Assembly: GCA_036272915.1 (NCBI GenBank)
Contig: DATAXV010000009.1
Location: 1-10,851 of the forward strand
Origin: DATAXV01 sp036272915
GTDB taxonomy: Bacteria; Chloroflexota; Dormibacteria; Dormibacterales; Dormibacteraceae
DNA: 10,851 nucleotides
Reading direction: 5' to 3'
Shown: positions 1-6,256 of the stretch, one piece after another
How the letters are laid out: the number at the start of each line of letters is the position of its first letter
How positions within the stretch are numbered: position 1 is the first letter of the stretch
Program-made: the position numbers and the translations under genes
Notes under the pieces: model-generated
What the model was told of the DNA's origin: nothing
Databases searched by the model: none
Seen by the model: the letters and a program-made list of their open reading frames with translations, nothing else

Positions 1-135
1 ACGATTCGATACCCGGAGGCAGCGTAACCATGTTGAGAAGATCACCGGCGAGCCGTATGCGGGAAAACCGCACGTACGGTTCCTTAGGGGAACGGGGAAA
101 CGGGCTCGCTCTGCGGGCACCGCGCCCCTGACCAC
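1..135 (+). mobile_element. Group II intron, 3' end (partial, continues off the left edge)
   Basis: The first 130 or so bases have the layout of the 3' end of a bacterial group II intron: a short lead-in resembling the end of domain IV, a domain V hairpin at 50-82, then a domain VI-like hairpin whose outer stem pairs AGGGG (86-90) with CCCCT (125-129). Group II introns are self-splicing retroelements whose reverse transcriptase ORF lies in domain IV, which here would be left of the window. The exact 3' splice site is not resolved: introns end in AY, and AC at 131-132, AC at 134-135 or AT at 138-139 are all possible, with A131 a candidate branch-point adenosine. The basal part of domain VI does not pair well, so this could be a decayed copy. 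Whether a full intron or a fragment is present cannot be decided from this window. Confidence 0.8.
50..83 (+). ncRNA. Group II intron domain V hairpin
   Basis: Bases 50-82 fold as the catalytic domain V. The lower helix pairs GAGCCGTA (50-57) with TACGGTTC (75-82), including one G-T wobble. A two-base bulge (73-74) follows, then an upper helix pairing TGCGG (58-62) with CCGCA (68-72), capped by a GAAAA loop (63-67). The catalytic triad AGC is at 51-53. The size of about 34 nt, the 2-nt bulge and the GAAA-type loop match the family well. This is the most diagnostic element of a group II intron and fixes its orientation as plus strand. Confidence 0.9.
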
Positions 136-172
136 CAATGAGCGCCGCGTCATTCGCCGGCTCCCCCCAGCC

Positions 173-179
173 AGGAGGT
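173..179 (+). promoter_or_regulatory. Strong Shine-Dalgarno site for the DUF362 gene
   Basis: AGGAGGT lies four bases before the ATG at 184. It supports that start over the out-of-frame ATG at 138, and it sits about 40 bases downstream of the group II intron end. The leader of this gene therefore abuts the intron. Confidence 0.75.
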
Positions 180-183
180 ACCG

Positions 184-1086
184 ATGGCAGCAACGGTCGC
201 GATCGAGCAGGACGACGTCATCGAGTCGGCGGTGTCCCGCGCACTCGCCCACCTCGACCTCAGGGACAGGATCCGCGGCCGGATCGTCGCGGTGAAGCCC
301 AACGAGACCTCGGCGACTCCTGAGGACTCGAGCGGCGTTACCCAGCCGGACACGCTCCGTGCGGTTATCCGCGAGCTCAAGCGCATGCAGCCGGCACATC
401 TCGTCGTCACCGGAGGTGCCGGAGCCGGCGAGACCGACGAGATCTTCGAGATGACCGGCCTGATGGACGTGGTGAGGGAGGAGGACGTCGAGTTCGTCGA
501 CCACAACCGGCCCCCGTTCGAGCGGGTGGAGCTCCGCTATGCTCCCGAGAACGACGTCGATGGACCCCAGCAGGATGTGATGGTGAGCCGTCGTGTCCTC
601 GAGTACCAGACCCTGGTGTCGCTGGCGCAACTCAAGGTGCACAGCACGGCGACGGTGACGCTGGCCCTGAAGAACATCGCGATGAGCTTTCCCGCCGCCG
701 ACTATTACGGGCATCCGCGATCCCGACAGGATCACGAGAACTCCTTCTTCGCCGATATGCATTCGTTCATCGCCGCCATGGCGGCCCGATTCCACATCGA
801 TGCGGGCATCATCGTCGGCCACCCGGCGATGGTCGGAACCGGCCCACTCGGCGGCGTGCCCGTCGAGAGCGGGCTGGTGATCGCGAGCGACGACGCACTC
901 GCCGCCGACATCGCCGGAGCGCGCATCCTCGGCTTCGGCCGTCAGGCGGTACGGCATCTCTGGGAGGCGGCCAGGCTGGGGCTCGGCGAGGCGGAGATGT
1001 CGAAGATGCGGTTCCCCGGCCTCTCGGTCGAGAGCGCACTGGAGTCGTTCAGCCTCAGGGCCTACGGGCGCGCGATCAGACGCTGA
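184..1086 (+). CDS. DUF362 domain protein, without a ferredoxin domain
   Basis: This 300-residue cytoplasmic-looking protein has no signal peptide or membrane segment. It matches the DUF362 pattern: an early VKPNET segment (residues 37-42), a glycine-rich GGAGAGETDEIF stretch (77-88), the KVHSTATVTLALKN block (151-164) equivalent to the family's K-x-H...T-L-x-x-K-N motif, and ASDDALAADIAGARILGF (234-251) near the C-terminus. Many DUF362 proteins carry a C-terminal 2[4Fe-4S] ferredoxin domain; this one has none, and in fact contains no cysteine. The biochemical role of the family is not established. The start is set by the AGGAGGT site four bases upstream. The gene runs towards the respiratory operon and is convergent with it, so it is probably a separate transcription unit. 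The intron end directly upstream may have displaced its original promoter. Confidence 0.85.
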   Translation: MAATVAIEQDDVIESAVSRALAHLDLRDRIRGRIVAVKPNETSATPEDSSGVTQPDTLRAVIRELKRMQPAHLVVTGGAGAGETDEIFEMTGLMDVVREEDVEFVDHNRPPFERVELRYAPENDVDGPQQDVMVSRRVLEYQTLVSLAQLKVHSTATVTLALKNIAMSFPAADYYGHPRSRQDHENSFFADMHSFIAAMAARFHIDAGIIVGHPAMVGTGPLGGVPVESGLVIASDDALAADIAGARILGFGRQAVRHLWEAARLGLGEAEMSKMRFPGLSVESALESFSLRAYGRAIRR

Positions 1087-1172
1087 CCGCCTCCAGCGAT
1101 GCGAGCTCCGTTGGGGAGTGGTGATGAGGTCTCGGCGACGCCCCCGCACGCCGGCGCTCGATCATGGTCGTC
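1087..1172. other. Gap between convergent genes
   Basis: The 86 bases separate the stop codons of the DUF362 gene (+) and the cupredoxin gene (-). A weak inverted repeat, CGGCG (1133-1137) with CGCCG (1149-1153), is present, but no T-run follows on either strand, so an intrinsic terminator cannot be called. Confidence 0.4.
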
Positions 1173-1565
1173 TCAGTGCCGGCCGGCCGATGCGCTCACG
1201 ACCACGGTGCCGGTCATCCCGTCGTGGTAGAGGCAGCGGTACCTGAACGTGCCCTCGCGTCCGAAGGTCGCTCTGAACTCGGCGCCGTGACCGAAACCCC
1301 GGCTCGAGCGCGGCGCCCCCGGCTGATCGAAGGTGACGGTATGGTAGTCGCCGCTGGCGTTGAGCCACCCGACCGTCTGGCCGACGTGGATGTGCACCAC
1401 CTGGGGATCGAAGTAGCCGACCGACTCCGGTGAGTCCTCGATGATGACGGTCGCCGCCGCACCCGAGACCCTCTGGTGGAGCATCGTCTCCTGGTTCGGC
1501 CCGCCGCAGGCGGCCAGGATCAGGGCCAGGAGCGCCAGCGCCACGAGTCCGCGCCGCGACCTCAC
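1173..1565 (-). CDS. Cupredoxin (plastocyanin-like type-1 copper) lipoprotein
   Basis: This 130-residue protein begins with a lipoprotein signal peptide: MRSRR, a hydrophobic core (7-19) and the lipobox LAAC with Cys20. It should be a membrane-anchored protein on the outer face of the cytoplasmic membrane. The mature part is a cupredoxin fold with all four type-1 copper ligands visible: His75 (in SGDYH), Cys111 (RYRC), His114 and Met117 (C-x-x-H-x-x-M). Such proteins carry single electrons. It is the last gene of the operon; its GTG start overlaps the TGA of CydA-like B by four bases (GTGA), so translation is probably coupled. With no c-type cytochrome in the window, it is the natural candidate redox partner of the Rieske/cytochrome b unit. 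That role is inferred; the copper-site assignment is strong. Confidence 0.9.
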   Translation of the reverse strand: MRSRRGLVALALLALILAACGGPNQETMLHQRVSGAAATVIIEDSPESVGYFDPQVVHIHVGQTVGWLNASGDYHTVTFDQPGAPRSSRGFGHGAEFRATFGREGTFRYRCLYHDGMTGTVVVSASAGRH

Positions 1566-2998
1566 GGTGACCGACTCGGCCTCGTCTCCTGGCCGGGGGA
1601 GGGCGAGGGGCGGACGGGATCGATGGAGATGGCCGGCGTGGCGCTGCGCGTCGAGTCTCCGGCGGAGCCGGCCGGCTGAACGTTGGGCTGGTTGACGTCC
1701 TTCTGGTGAAACTCCTGCACGTGTCCGGCGATGACGTCGGGGAAGCGGGCGTTCTCACGGATGAAGCCCATGAGCGAGATCATCGCCATCACCGCCACGC
1801 CGAGGAAGATCAGCGCACGCTGCTCGCCCCTGCCCGCCTGACCCCAGCGCACATCGCGGAATCCACGCAGGTAGATGTAGATGATCGCGATCCCGAACAC
1901 GGTGTAGGCGGTCAGGGCGAGGATCTTGTACGGGATCATCGCGGCGAATGGGTTGATCAGGCCTCCCTCCCAGAAGGGCCGGTTGAGACCCGCCGCCTGG
2001 ACCTGATCGAGGGTGAAGGCGAACTGATAGGGGAGGGCGGCGAAGATGGTGGTCAGGAGCAGGAGGACGCTCAGCATGCCGAGCAGCGATCGGCCCCTGG
2101 CGCGAGCGCGGCGCAGCCGCATCCAGAAGTAGAGGGCGGCGGCGAACAGCATCAGGCCGAGCAGCGTGATCTGAGCCAGGAACTCGAGGCTGAGATTGCC
2201 CTCCATCATCTTGTACCAGGCCCCATAGGCCTGCAGCTGGATCTCCTTGGCGTAGGAGTAGCCGACCACCGGCTGGAGCAGCGTGAGCGCCGTCCCCCAG
2301 ATGATCCCGAGGCTTCCCGCCCAGTCGTACAGCGAGCGCTCCTCGTCGGTCTTGGCCCGGAGGAAGCGGATCGCGGAGAAGGCTCCGATCAGGTAGGCGA
2401 TGTAGGCCAGATTGGCGATGATCGTGTGGATCTGAAGGGGGTACCAGGTGGGGTTGAGCCAGACTCCGATCGGCTGCTTCGGCGGCGTCGGCGTGAGCAT
2501 GTAGCTGGCGACGATGTCGATCATCGCCACCTGGACGATGGAGAAGATCACGAGGAGGCCGCCGATGCACATGTGGAGGACCTTCCAGCGGCGCAGCGCA
2601 TCCCACGTGTAGTGCCAGACGTAGACGCCGATGACCATCATCACGAAGCTCCAGGCCTCGATGTAGAAGGGCCACCAGAGGATCCGGTTGATCTCCGCCC
2701 AGGCGTGGCCCCATAGCCCGACCAGGAGCGCCGAGATGGCGAGGATGGCGGCGGCGCTGCCGAAGGCGAAGTAGTAGACGAGGAACCTGCCCAGGCCGCG
2801 GGCCACGCGCTCATAGCTCTGCCGCCGCCGCATCCAGCCCAGCCACTCCAGGAACGGTCCCAGCTGGCTGGCGCCGCTGACGGCGCCGGCGAGGAGGATG
2901 TGGAAGGTGAAGATGGTGCCGATGGCGATGCGGTAGCCCATCAGCCCGCCCATGTCGGGTGAGTGCGCGGGCAGGGGGACGTCGAGGAAGAGGTGCAT
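1562..2998 (-). CDS. CydA-like membrane protein B (cytochrome bd subunit I family, divergent)
   Basis: A 478-residue integral membrane protein with about nine or ten hydrophobic helices (roughly 22-45, 72-97, 112-130, 144-166, 190-210, 227-246, 268-292, 304-324, 352-376, 395-413). It resembles cytochrome bd subunit I: His33 in TFHILLAG matches the haem b595 ligand region, Glu114 in YIEAWSF matches E. coli Glu99, LHMC at 141-144 matches the QHMC segment, and His191 in QIHTIIANLAY matches the haem b558 ligand His186. Oddities: the long periplasmic Q-loop of true quinol oxidases is missing, the GRQPW motif is replaced by IRENARFPD (413-421), and a Pro/Ser-rich soluble tail follows (about 430-478). 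The ATG overlaps the cytochrome b stop by one base (TGATG), which fixes the start; the frame remains open upstream but lies inside cytochrome b. No CydB is encoded nearby. A role in quinone or haem electron transfer is inferred. Confidence 0.85.
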   Translation of the reverse strand: MHLFLDVPLPAHSPDMGGLMGYRIAIGTIFTFHILLAGAVSGASQLGPFLEWLGWMRRRQSYERVARGLGRFLVYYFAFGSAAAILAISALLVGLWGHAWAEINRILWWPFYIEAWSFVMMVIGVYVWHYTWDALRRWKVLHMCIGGLLVIFSIVQVAMIDIVASYMLTPTPPKQPIGVWLNPTWYPLQIHTIIANLAYIAYLIGAFSAIRFLRAKTDEERSLYDWAGSLGIIWGTALTLLQPVVGYSYAKEIQLQAYGAWYKMMEGNLSLEFLAQITLLGLMLFAAALYFWMRLRRARARGRSLLGMLSVLLLLTTIFAALPYQFAFTLDQVQAAGLNRPFWEGGLINPFAAMIPYKILALTAYTVFGIAIIYIYLRGFRDVRWGQAGRGEQRALIFLGVAVMAMISLMGFIRENARFPDVIAGHVQEFHQKDVNQPNVQPAGSAGDSTRSATPAISIDPVRPSPSPGQETRPSRSP

Positions 2999-4230
2999 CA
3001 CAGGTTGAACAACCTCCCCGAGCCGAGCGCGGTCAGCGCCAGCAGAAAGACCAGGATGAGCATCGCCGGGACCACGATCGCGGGACGCTCCAGCGGGTTC
3101 CGCTCGGCGTCCCGGTCGAAGAAGGGGAGGCCGAGCAGGAGGAGCACGCCGGCCAGCGGCACCCACAGGACCATCGAGATCAGATAGCTGGGGGTCAGGA
3201 CCAGGAGCTGGTCCAGCGGCAGGTAGAACCATTCGGGCACCGGCGTGTAGGTCACCGTGCCCGGGGTGGCCAGCTGCTCGAGGGGCGCGCCGTAGCTTAT
3301 GGCCAGGCCGAAGACGACCGCCATCAGCACCAGCGAGACGAGCCCGTCCTTGAAGGTCTGGCTCGGATAGAAGTCCTCGACCTCGAGCGGGGCCGCCCAC
3401 AGATCGTCGGTGGGAAGGGCCGGGTAGGGCGGCTCCAGCTCCCGATGAACCGCCGGCGGTTCAACCCTCTGCGGCCTCTCGGCGACGTCCTCGACCACAT
3501 CCGGCGGGTTGCGGTAGGAGCCCCGGTAGTTGACGTGAGAGCCGAACTCGCCATGCCGGCGCAACAGGTACAGGTGAGCTCCGATGAGCGCGAAGAGCAT
3601 CGACGGGATGACCCAGATGTGAAGGCCGTAGGTCCGAACCAGCGTCATCGGACCGACGAAGTTGCCTCCGCGCCAGATGGCGCGGATGGCATGCCCGATG
3701 ACCGGGGTGTAGGAGGGGATGTTGGTGGTCACGACCGCCGTCCAGTAGGCGGCCGTGTCCCAGGGCAGGAAGGCCCCGGTGATGGCCATGCCCAGGACCA
3801 GCAGCAGGAGCAGCACACCGGTGACCCAGTTGAGCTCACGGGGACGCTTGTAGGACCCGGAGATGAAGGTCCGGAACATGTGCATGCCGATCACGAAGAG
3901 CAGGACGTAGGCGCCGTAGAGGTGCATGCCGCGGACGATCTGGGCGAACTCGTCATGCTTCTTGATGTATTCCAGCGAGGCCCAGGCCTCGGTCGTCGAG
4001 GGCACGTAGATGGTGGTCAGGACGATGCCGGTGATGAGCTGGTTGAGGATCAGGACGAGGGTCGCGCTGCCCAGCGCGTAGGCCCACGCCCCGCGCTTAG
4101 GCACGGCCTCATAGAGGCCCTTGTAGAGCAACTCGACAAGGCCGGTCCGCTCCTCGATCCAGTCCAGGACCTGCCGCTGGATCCGCCGCCGGTCGGGCAG
4201 GTACGCCTTGAGCATGGTGCGAAGGGCCAC
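2998..4230 (-). CDS. Cytochrome b of a bc/b6f-type complex (b6 and subunit IV fused)
   Basis: A 410-residue membrane protein that binds two b haems and forms the quinol-oxidation site with the Rieske protein. Haem ligands are His103/His117 (13 residues between) and His204/His219 (14 between); the 14-residue spacing is typical of cytochrome b6. GAFLPWD lies at 153-159, and the Qo motif is PEWF (332-335) instead of PEWY. About four helices precede and three follow a long proline-rich linker (about 230-288), matching a b6 + subunit IV fusion of seven helices. The position aligning with the b6 Cys that holds haem c(n) is Ala (YALGSATL, 51-58), so that extra haem is probably absent. The GTG start at 4230 lies one base after the Rieske stop; the ATG at 4215, preceded by GAGGTGG, is an alternative that removes five residues. 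Confidence 0.93.
   Translation of the reverse strand: MALRTMLKAYLPDRRRIQRQVLDWIEERTGLVELLYKGLYEAVPKRGAWAYALGSATLVLILNQLITGIVLTTIYVPSTTEAWASLEYIKKHDEFAQIVRGMHLYGAYVLLFVIGMHMFRTFISGSYKRPRELNWVTGVLLLLLVLGMAITGAFLPWDTAAYWTAVVTTNIPSYTPVIGHAIRAIWRGGNFVGPMTLVRTYGLHIWVIPSMLFALIGAHLYLLRRHGEFGSHVNYRGSYRNPPDVVEDVAERPQRVEPPAVHRELEPPYPALPTDDLWAAPLEVEDFYPSQTFKDGLVSLVLMAVVFGLAISYGAPLEQLATPGTVTYTPVPEWFYLPLDQLLVLTPSYLISMVLWVPLAGVLLLLGLPFFDRDAERNPLERPAIVVPAMLILVFLLALTALGSGRLFNL
3002..3015 (-). promoter_or_regulatory. Inverted repeat over the ribosome binding region of CydA-like B
   Basis: AGGTTG and CAACCT lie two bases apart at the end of the cytochrome b gene; on the minus-strand transcript AGGTT and AACCT can pair around a GTTC loop. 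The 5' arm overlaps GGAGG (3017-3013), the only Shine-Dalgarno-like site before the ATG at 2998. The fold could bring the site closer to the start or mask it. The stem is short, so this is tentative. Confidence 0.3.
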
Positions 4231-4233
4231 CTC
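4227..4233 (-). promoter_or_regulatory. Possible ribosome binding site for the alternative cytochrome b start
   Basis: On the minus strand GAGGTGG overlaps the Rieske stop and the GTG at 4230, and lies 11 bases before the in-frame ATG at 4215. It favours that ATG (protein beginning MLKAYLPD) as the real start, but the spacing is long and the choice stays open. Confidence 0.35.
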
Positions 4234-4735
4234 AGATGCTCTCGTTCAGCTGGTTACGGACGTACAGTGTGGGACCTCTCATCCTGCTCTTCCACTTGGG
4301 CAGCGGCTTGGGCGGCGGACCGCCGACGTTGACGCCGCTGAGGTTGTAGAGACCGCCGTGGCAGGGGCAGAGAAACTCGCCCAGCGGCGGCTCCCAGCGG
4401 ACCGGGCACTGCATGTGGGTGCAGATGTTGCTGAAGGCGTCGATGCCGCCGTCGCGATGCCTGACCACGTACACGACGTACTTCGATTCAGGCACCTTCC
4501 ACGACTGCTGGACGGGGAAGGAGACCTCGAACACGGTCGGCGACTCGTAGGGGACGCGTGACACGTCTCCCACCCGGCGCCACACCTGCGGTGCGCGGCT
4601 GCGAAAGAGCGGATCGATCAGCCAGCCGACGACGGGTACCGCGAACATGCAGCCGATGACGGCGCCGATGGCCTGCGTGGCCAGCACCTCGAAGCGGCGG
4701 CGGGTCATGACGGGCTTGGAGGGTTCACGGGCCAC
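4232..4735 (-). CDS. Rieske [2Fe-2S] protein
   Basis: A 167-residue protein with a twin-arginine-type anchor: TRRRF at 11-15, then a membrane helix (about 18-40). The Rieske domain has both cluster boxes: CTHMQC (Cys105, His107, Cys110) and CPCHGG (Cys123, Cys125, His126). Cys105, His107, Cys123 and His126 bind the cluster, and Cys110/Cys125 can form the usual disulphide. The Ser that hydrogen-bonds the cluster in high-potential Rieske proteins (CPCHGS) is Gly128 here, while the following Tyr130 is kept. From family knowledge this lowers the midpoint potential and is common with menaquinone; that is inferred. It carries electrons from quinol at cytochrome b to an acceptor outside. The GTG start overlaps the preceding gene by 11 bases; ATG at 4708 (MTRRRF) is the other possible start. 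Cytochrome b follows one base after its stop. Confidence 0.95.
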   Translation of the reverse strand: MAREPSKPVMTRRRFEVLATQAIGAVIGCMFAVPVVGWLIDPLFRSRAPQVWRRVGDVSRVPYESPTVFEVSFPVQQSWKVPESKYVVYVVRHRDGGIDAFSNICTHMQCPVRWEPPLGEFLCPCHGGLYNLSGVNVGGPPPKPLPKWKSRMRGPTLYVRNQLNESI

Positions 4736-4955
4736 TGTAGTGGAAGGCTCCCCAGGTCACGCCATAGGTGGCGATGGCGGTGAACGCGACGAAGACGAGG
4801 ACGCTGCTGAGAGCGATGTAGAAGACGAGGCGGTTCTCGCCGCTGCGCCACATCCGCCACAGCTGCCTGCCGGCGAGGATGACGAGGATGAGCACGATCG
4901 CGAGCCCGGTCAGGCCCTCGACGAAGATGAAGAAGAAGGTCTGCAGGTTGCCCAT
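4725..4955 (-). CDS. Small two-helix membrane protein, unknown
   Basis: A 76-residue protein of two hydrophobic helices (about 8-28 and 43-64) joined by a short basic loop (RQLWRMWRSGENR), which places the loop in the cytoplasm by the positive-inside rule. I do not recognise a family. It is longer than CydX-type subunits of bd oxidases, which have one helix. It lies between CydA-like A and the Rieske gene, so a structural or assembly role in the same complex is plausible. The ATG at 4955 has GGGGAG a few bases upstream. A GTG at 4991 in the same frame would give 88 residues and a four-base GTGA overlap with the CydA-like A stop, the coupling pattern used elsewhere in this operon, so either start is possible. 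The hydrophobic pattern and codon use within the operon make it a real gene. Confidence 0.75.
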   Translation of the reverse strand: MGNLQTFFFIFVEGLTGLAIVLILVILAGRQLWRMWRSGENRLVFYIALSSVLVFVAFTAIATYGVTWGAFHYSGP

Positions 4956-4987
4956 CGGGCTCCCCGGCAGGTCGAGGGGGAGATGGG

Positions 4988-6256
4988 TCACGGGAAGAAG
5001 CCCCCGTCCGGGGCCTTGAACATGTTCTGGCCCTGGGACTGCGTCTCCTCGCCGTAGACGGCGTAGCCGTCGCCGGCGCCCTTGGTCGTCTCCCGGATGA
5101 CGCCCATGAGCATGAAGAGGAGCACCGCGGTGATCCCGACCATGCCCACCGACCAGCGCCCCAGGCGATTGAGGTCGGGGCGCCGGACGCCCCGCAGCCA
5201 CGGCCGCCAGATCAGACAGTGGGCGAGGGTGAGGAGGAGCGACAGCCCGAGGAAGATGTACCTGACCCAGAAGAGCGGTCGGGGATAGAGCTGCTCCGGC
5301 AGCAACGCCACCACCGAGCAGACGACGACCGCGCCGGTCAGCAGCGGTCCGAGAGCGCTGCGGGTGGTCCGGGTCTGGCCGAAGTAGACGTTGGTGCCGA
5401 GCAGGACGATGCCGAGGAAGCCGAGCTGGACGATCCACATCCAGTCCATCGGCCCGGTGAACGAATAGGCGAAGGCCGCGGGCGACGCCTGACGGATGCT
5501 GTCGGCGAAGACGAAGCCGATCACCGCCTGGGGCAGGAGCATGACGAAGCCGACGACCATGCTCAGCCCCGCCGCCCACCGGTAGTAGGGGGCGTCCTTG
5601 CTCTCCCACCGCCTGGCACCGAGCACGACCATGACCAGGGCGATGAGGAACGAGGCGTAGCTGAGGTTGCCGACGAAGCGGTGCAGGAGTTCCGGCCAGT
5701 AGGAGGCGTTGAAGAAGATGCCGGGGCCGATCCCGCGACCCGGGGTCATCATGTAGCTGTCGAGGCCGACGATGAAGAACAGGAAGCTCTGCTCGACGAT
5801 GCCGGCGACATAGCCGACGGCGATGTGCCGCCACTTGTGCGCCGCCGCCCACGCGTCCCAGCGGTAGTAGTAGACGAGCTCGGCGGCGATGGTGACGAAC
5901 CAGGACAGGAACGCGTAGAGGACGGGGAGGAAGAAGAGGATCACGAGCCGGATGAACAGGTTCGGATAGAGGCCGGTCAGCGAGAAGACGGCGAAGGAGC
6001 CGAGCACCGCGCCGAGGCTGAAGAGCCGGATGTTGACCTTGGTGAGGGAGCGGGCGTAGCGGTCCAGCCGCTCGTCGCCGGTCACCTTGCCGATCAGCTC
6101 GTAGGTGGGGGCGAGGATCACCACCCCCATCGACCAGGCGGCGATGATGATGTGGAGCAGGAAGATCAGCCCCACCCAGGCCATCGCGCCCAGCACCGGG
6201 AAGTGGACGTTGGGCAGGTTGAGGCTGAAGCCGCCGCCTTGCAGTGGCGCCGGCAT
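4988..6256 (-). CDS. CydA-like membrane protein A (cytochrome bd subunit I family, divergent)
   Basis: A 422-residue membrane protein with about nine or ten helices. CydA-like positions include His35 in FLLHIIIAAWSMG (bd haem b595 ligand region), Glu126 in IAAELVYYY (compare E. coli Glu99), the WRH segment at 142-144, and His192 in LLHRFVGNLSY (compare His186). As in protein B, the loop after helix 6 is short (about 252-270) where quinol oxidases have the long Q-loop, and the GRQPW motif is absent; the protein ends IRETTKGAG (387-395) plus a short soluble tail. A and B clearly differ in sequence, so they are ancient paralogues and not a recent duplication. The ATG overlaps the permease stop by one base (TGATG), fixing the start; the frame upstream is a shadow of the transporter genes. 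Whether it reduces oxygen, handles quinone or only carries haem is unknown. Confidence 0.83.
   Translation of the reverse strand: MPAPLQGGGFSLNLPNVHFPVLGAMAWVGLIFLLHIIIAAWSMGVVILAPTYELIGKVTGDERLDRYARSLTKVNIRLFSLGAVLGSFAVFSLTGLYPNLFIRLVILFFLPVLYAFLSWFVTIAAELVYYYRWDAWAAAHKWRHIAVGYVAGIVEQSFLFFIVGLDSYMMTPGRGIGPGIFFNASYWPELLHRFVGNLSYASFLIALVMVVLGARRWESKDAPYYRWAAGLSMVVGFVMLLPQAVIGFVFADSIRQASPAAFAYSFTGPMDWMWIVQLGFLGIVLLGTNVYFGQTRTTRSALGPLLTGAVVVCSVVALLPEQLYPRPLFWVRYIFLGLSLLLTLAHCLIWRPWLRGVRRPDLNRLGRWSVGMVGITAVLLFMLMGVIRETTKGAGDGYAVYGEETQSQGQNMFKAPDGGFFP

Noticed and set aside
138..323. 61-residue plus-strand ORF starting at 138
   Set aside because: No ribosome binding site, arginine- and glycine-rich shadow of the DUF362 gene, which has AGGAGGT before its own ATG.
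1133..1153. Possible terminator between the convergent genes
   Set aside because: Only a five-base stem with an 11-base loop and no T-run on either strand.
2999..3400. Upstream extension of CydA-like B to 3400
   Set aside because: The added 134 residues overlap cytochrome b in another frame and look like an out-of-frame shadow; the ATG at 2998 overlaps the cytochrome b stop and begins a plausible N-terminus.
2959..4332. Long plus-strand open frame opposite cytochrome b and Rieske
   Set aside because: It is the antisense shadow of well-supported genes; its translation is low-complexity, rich in E, D, R, G, H and Q, with no recognisable domain.
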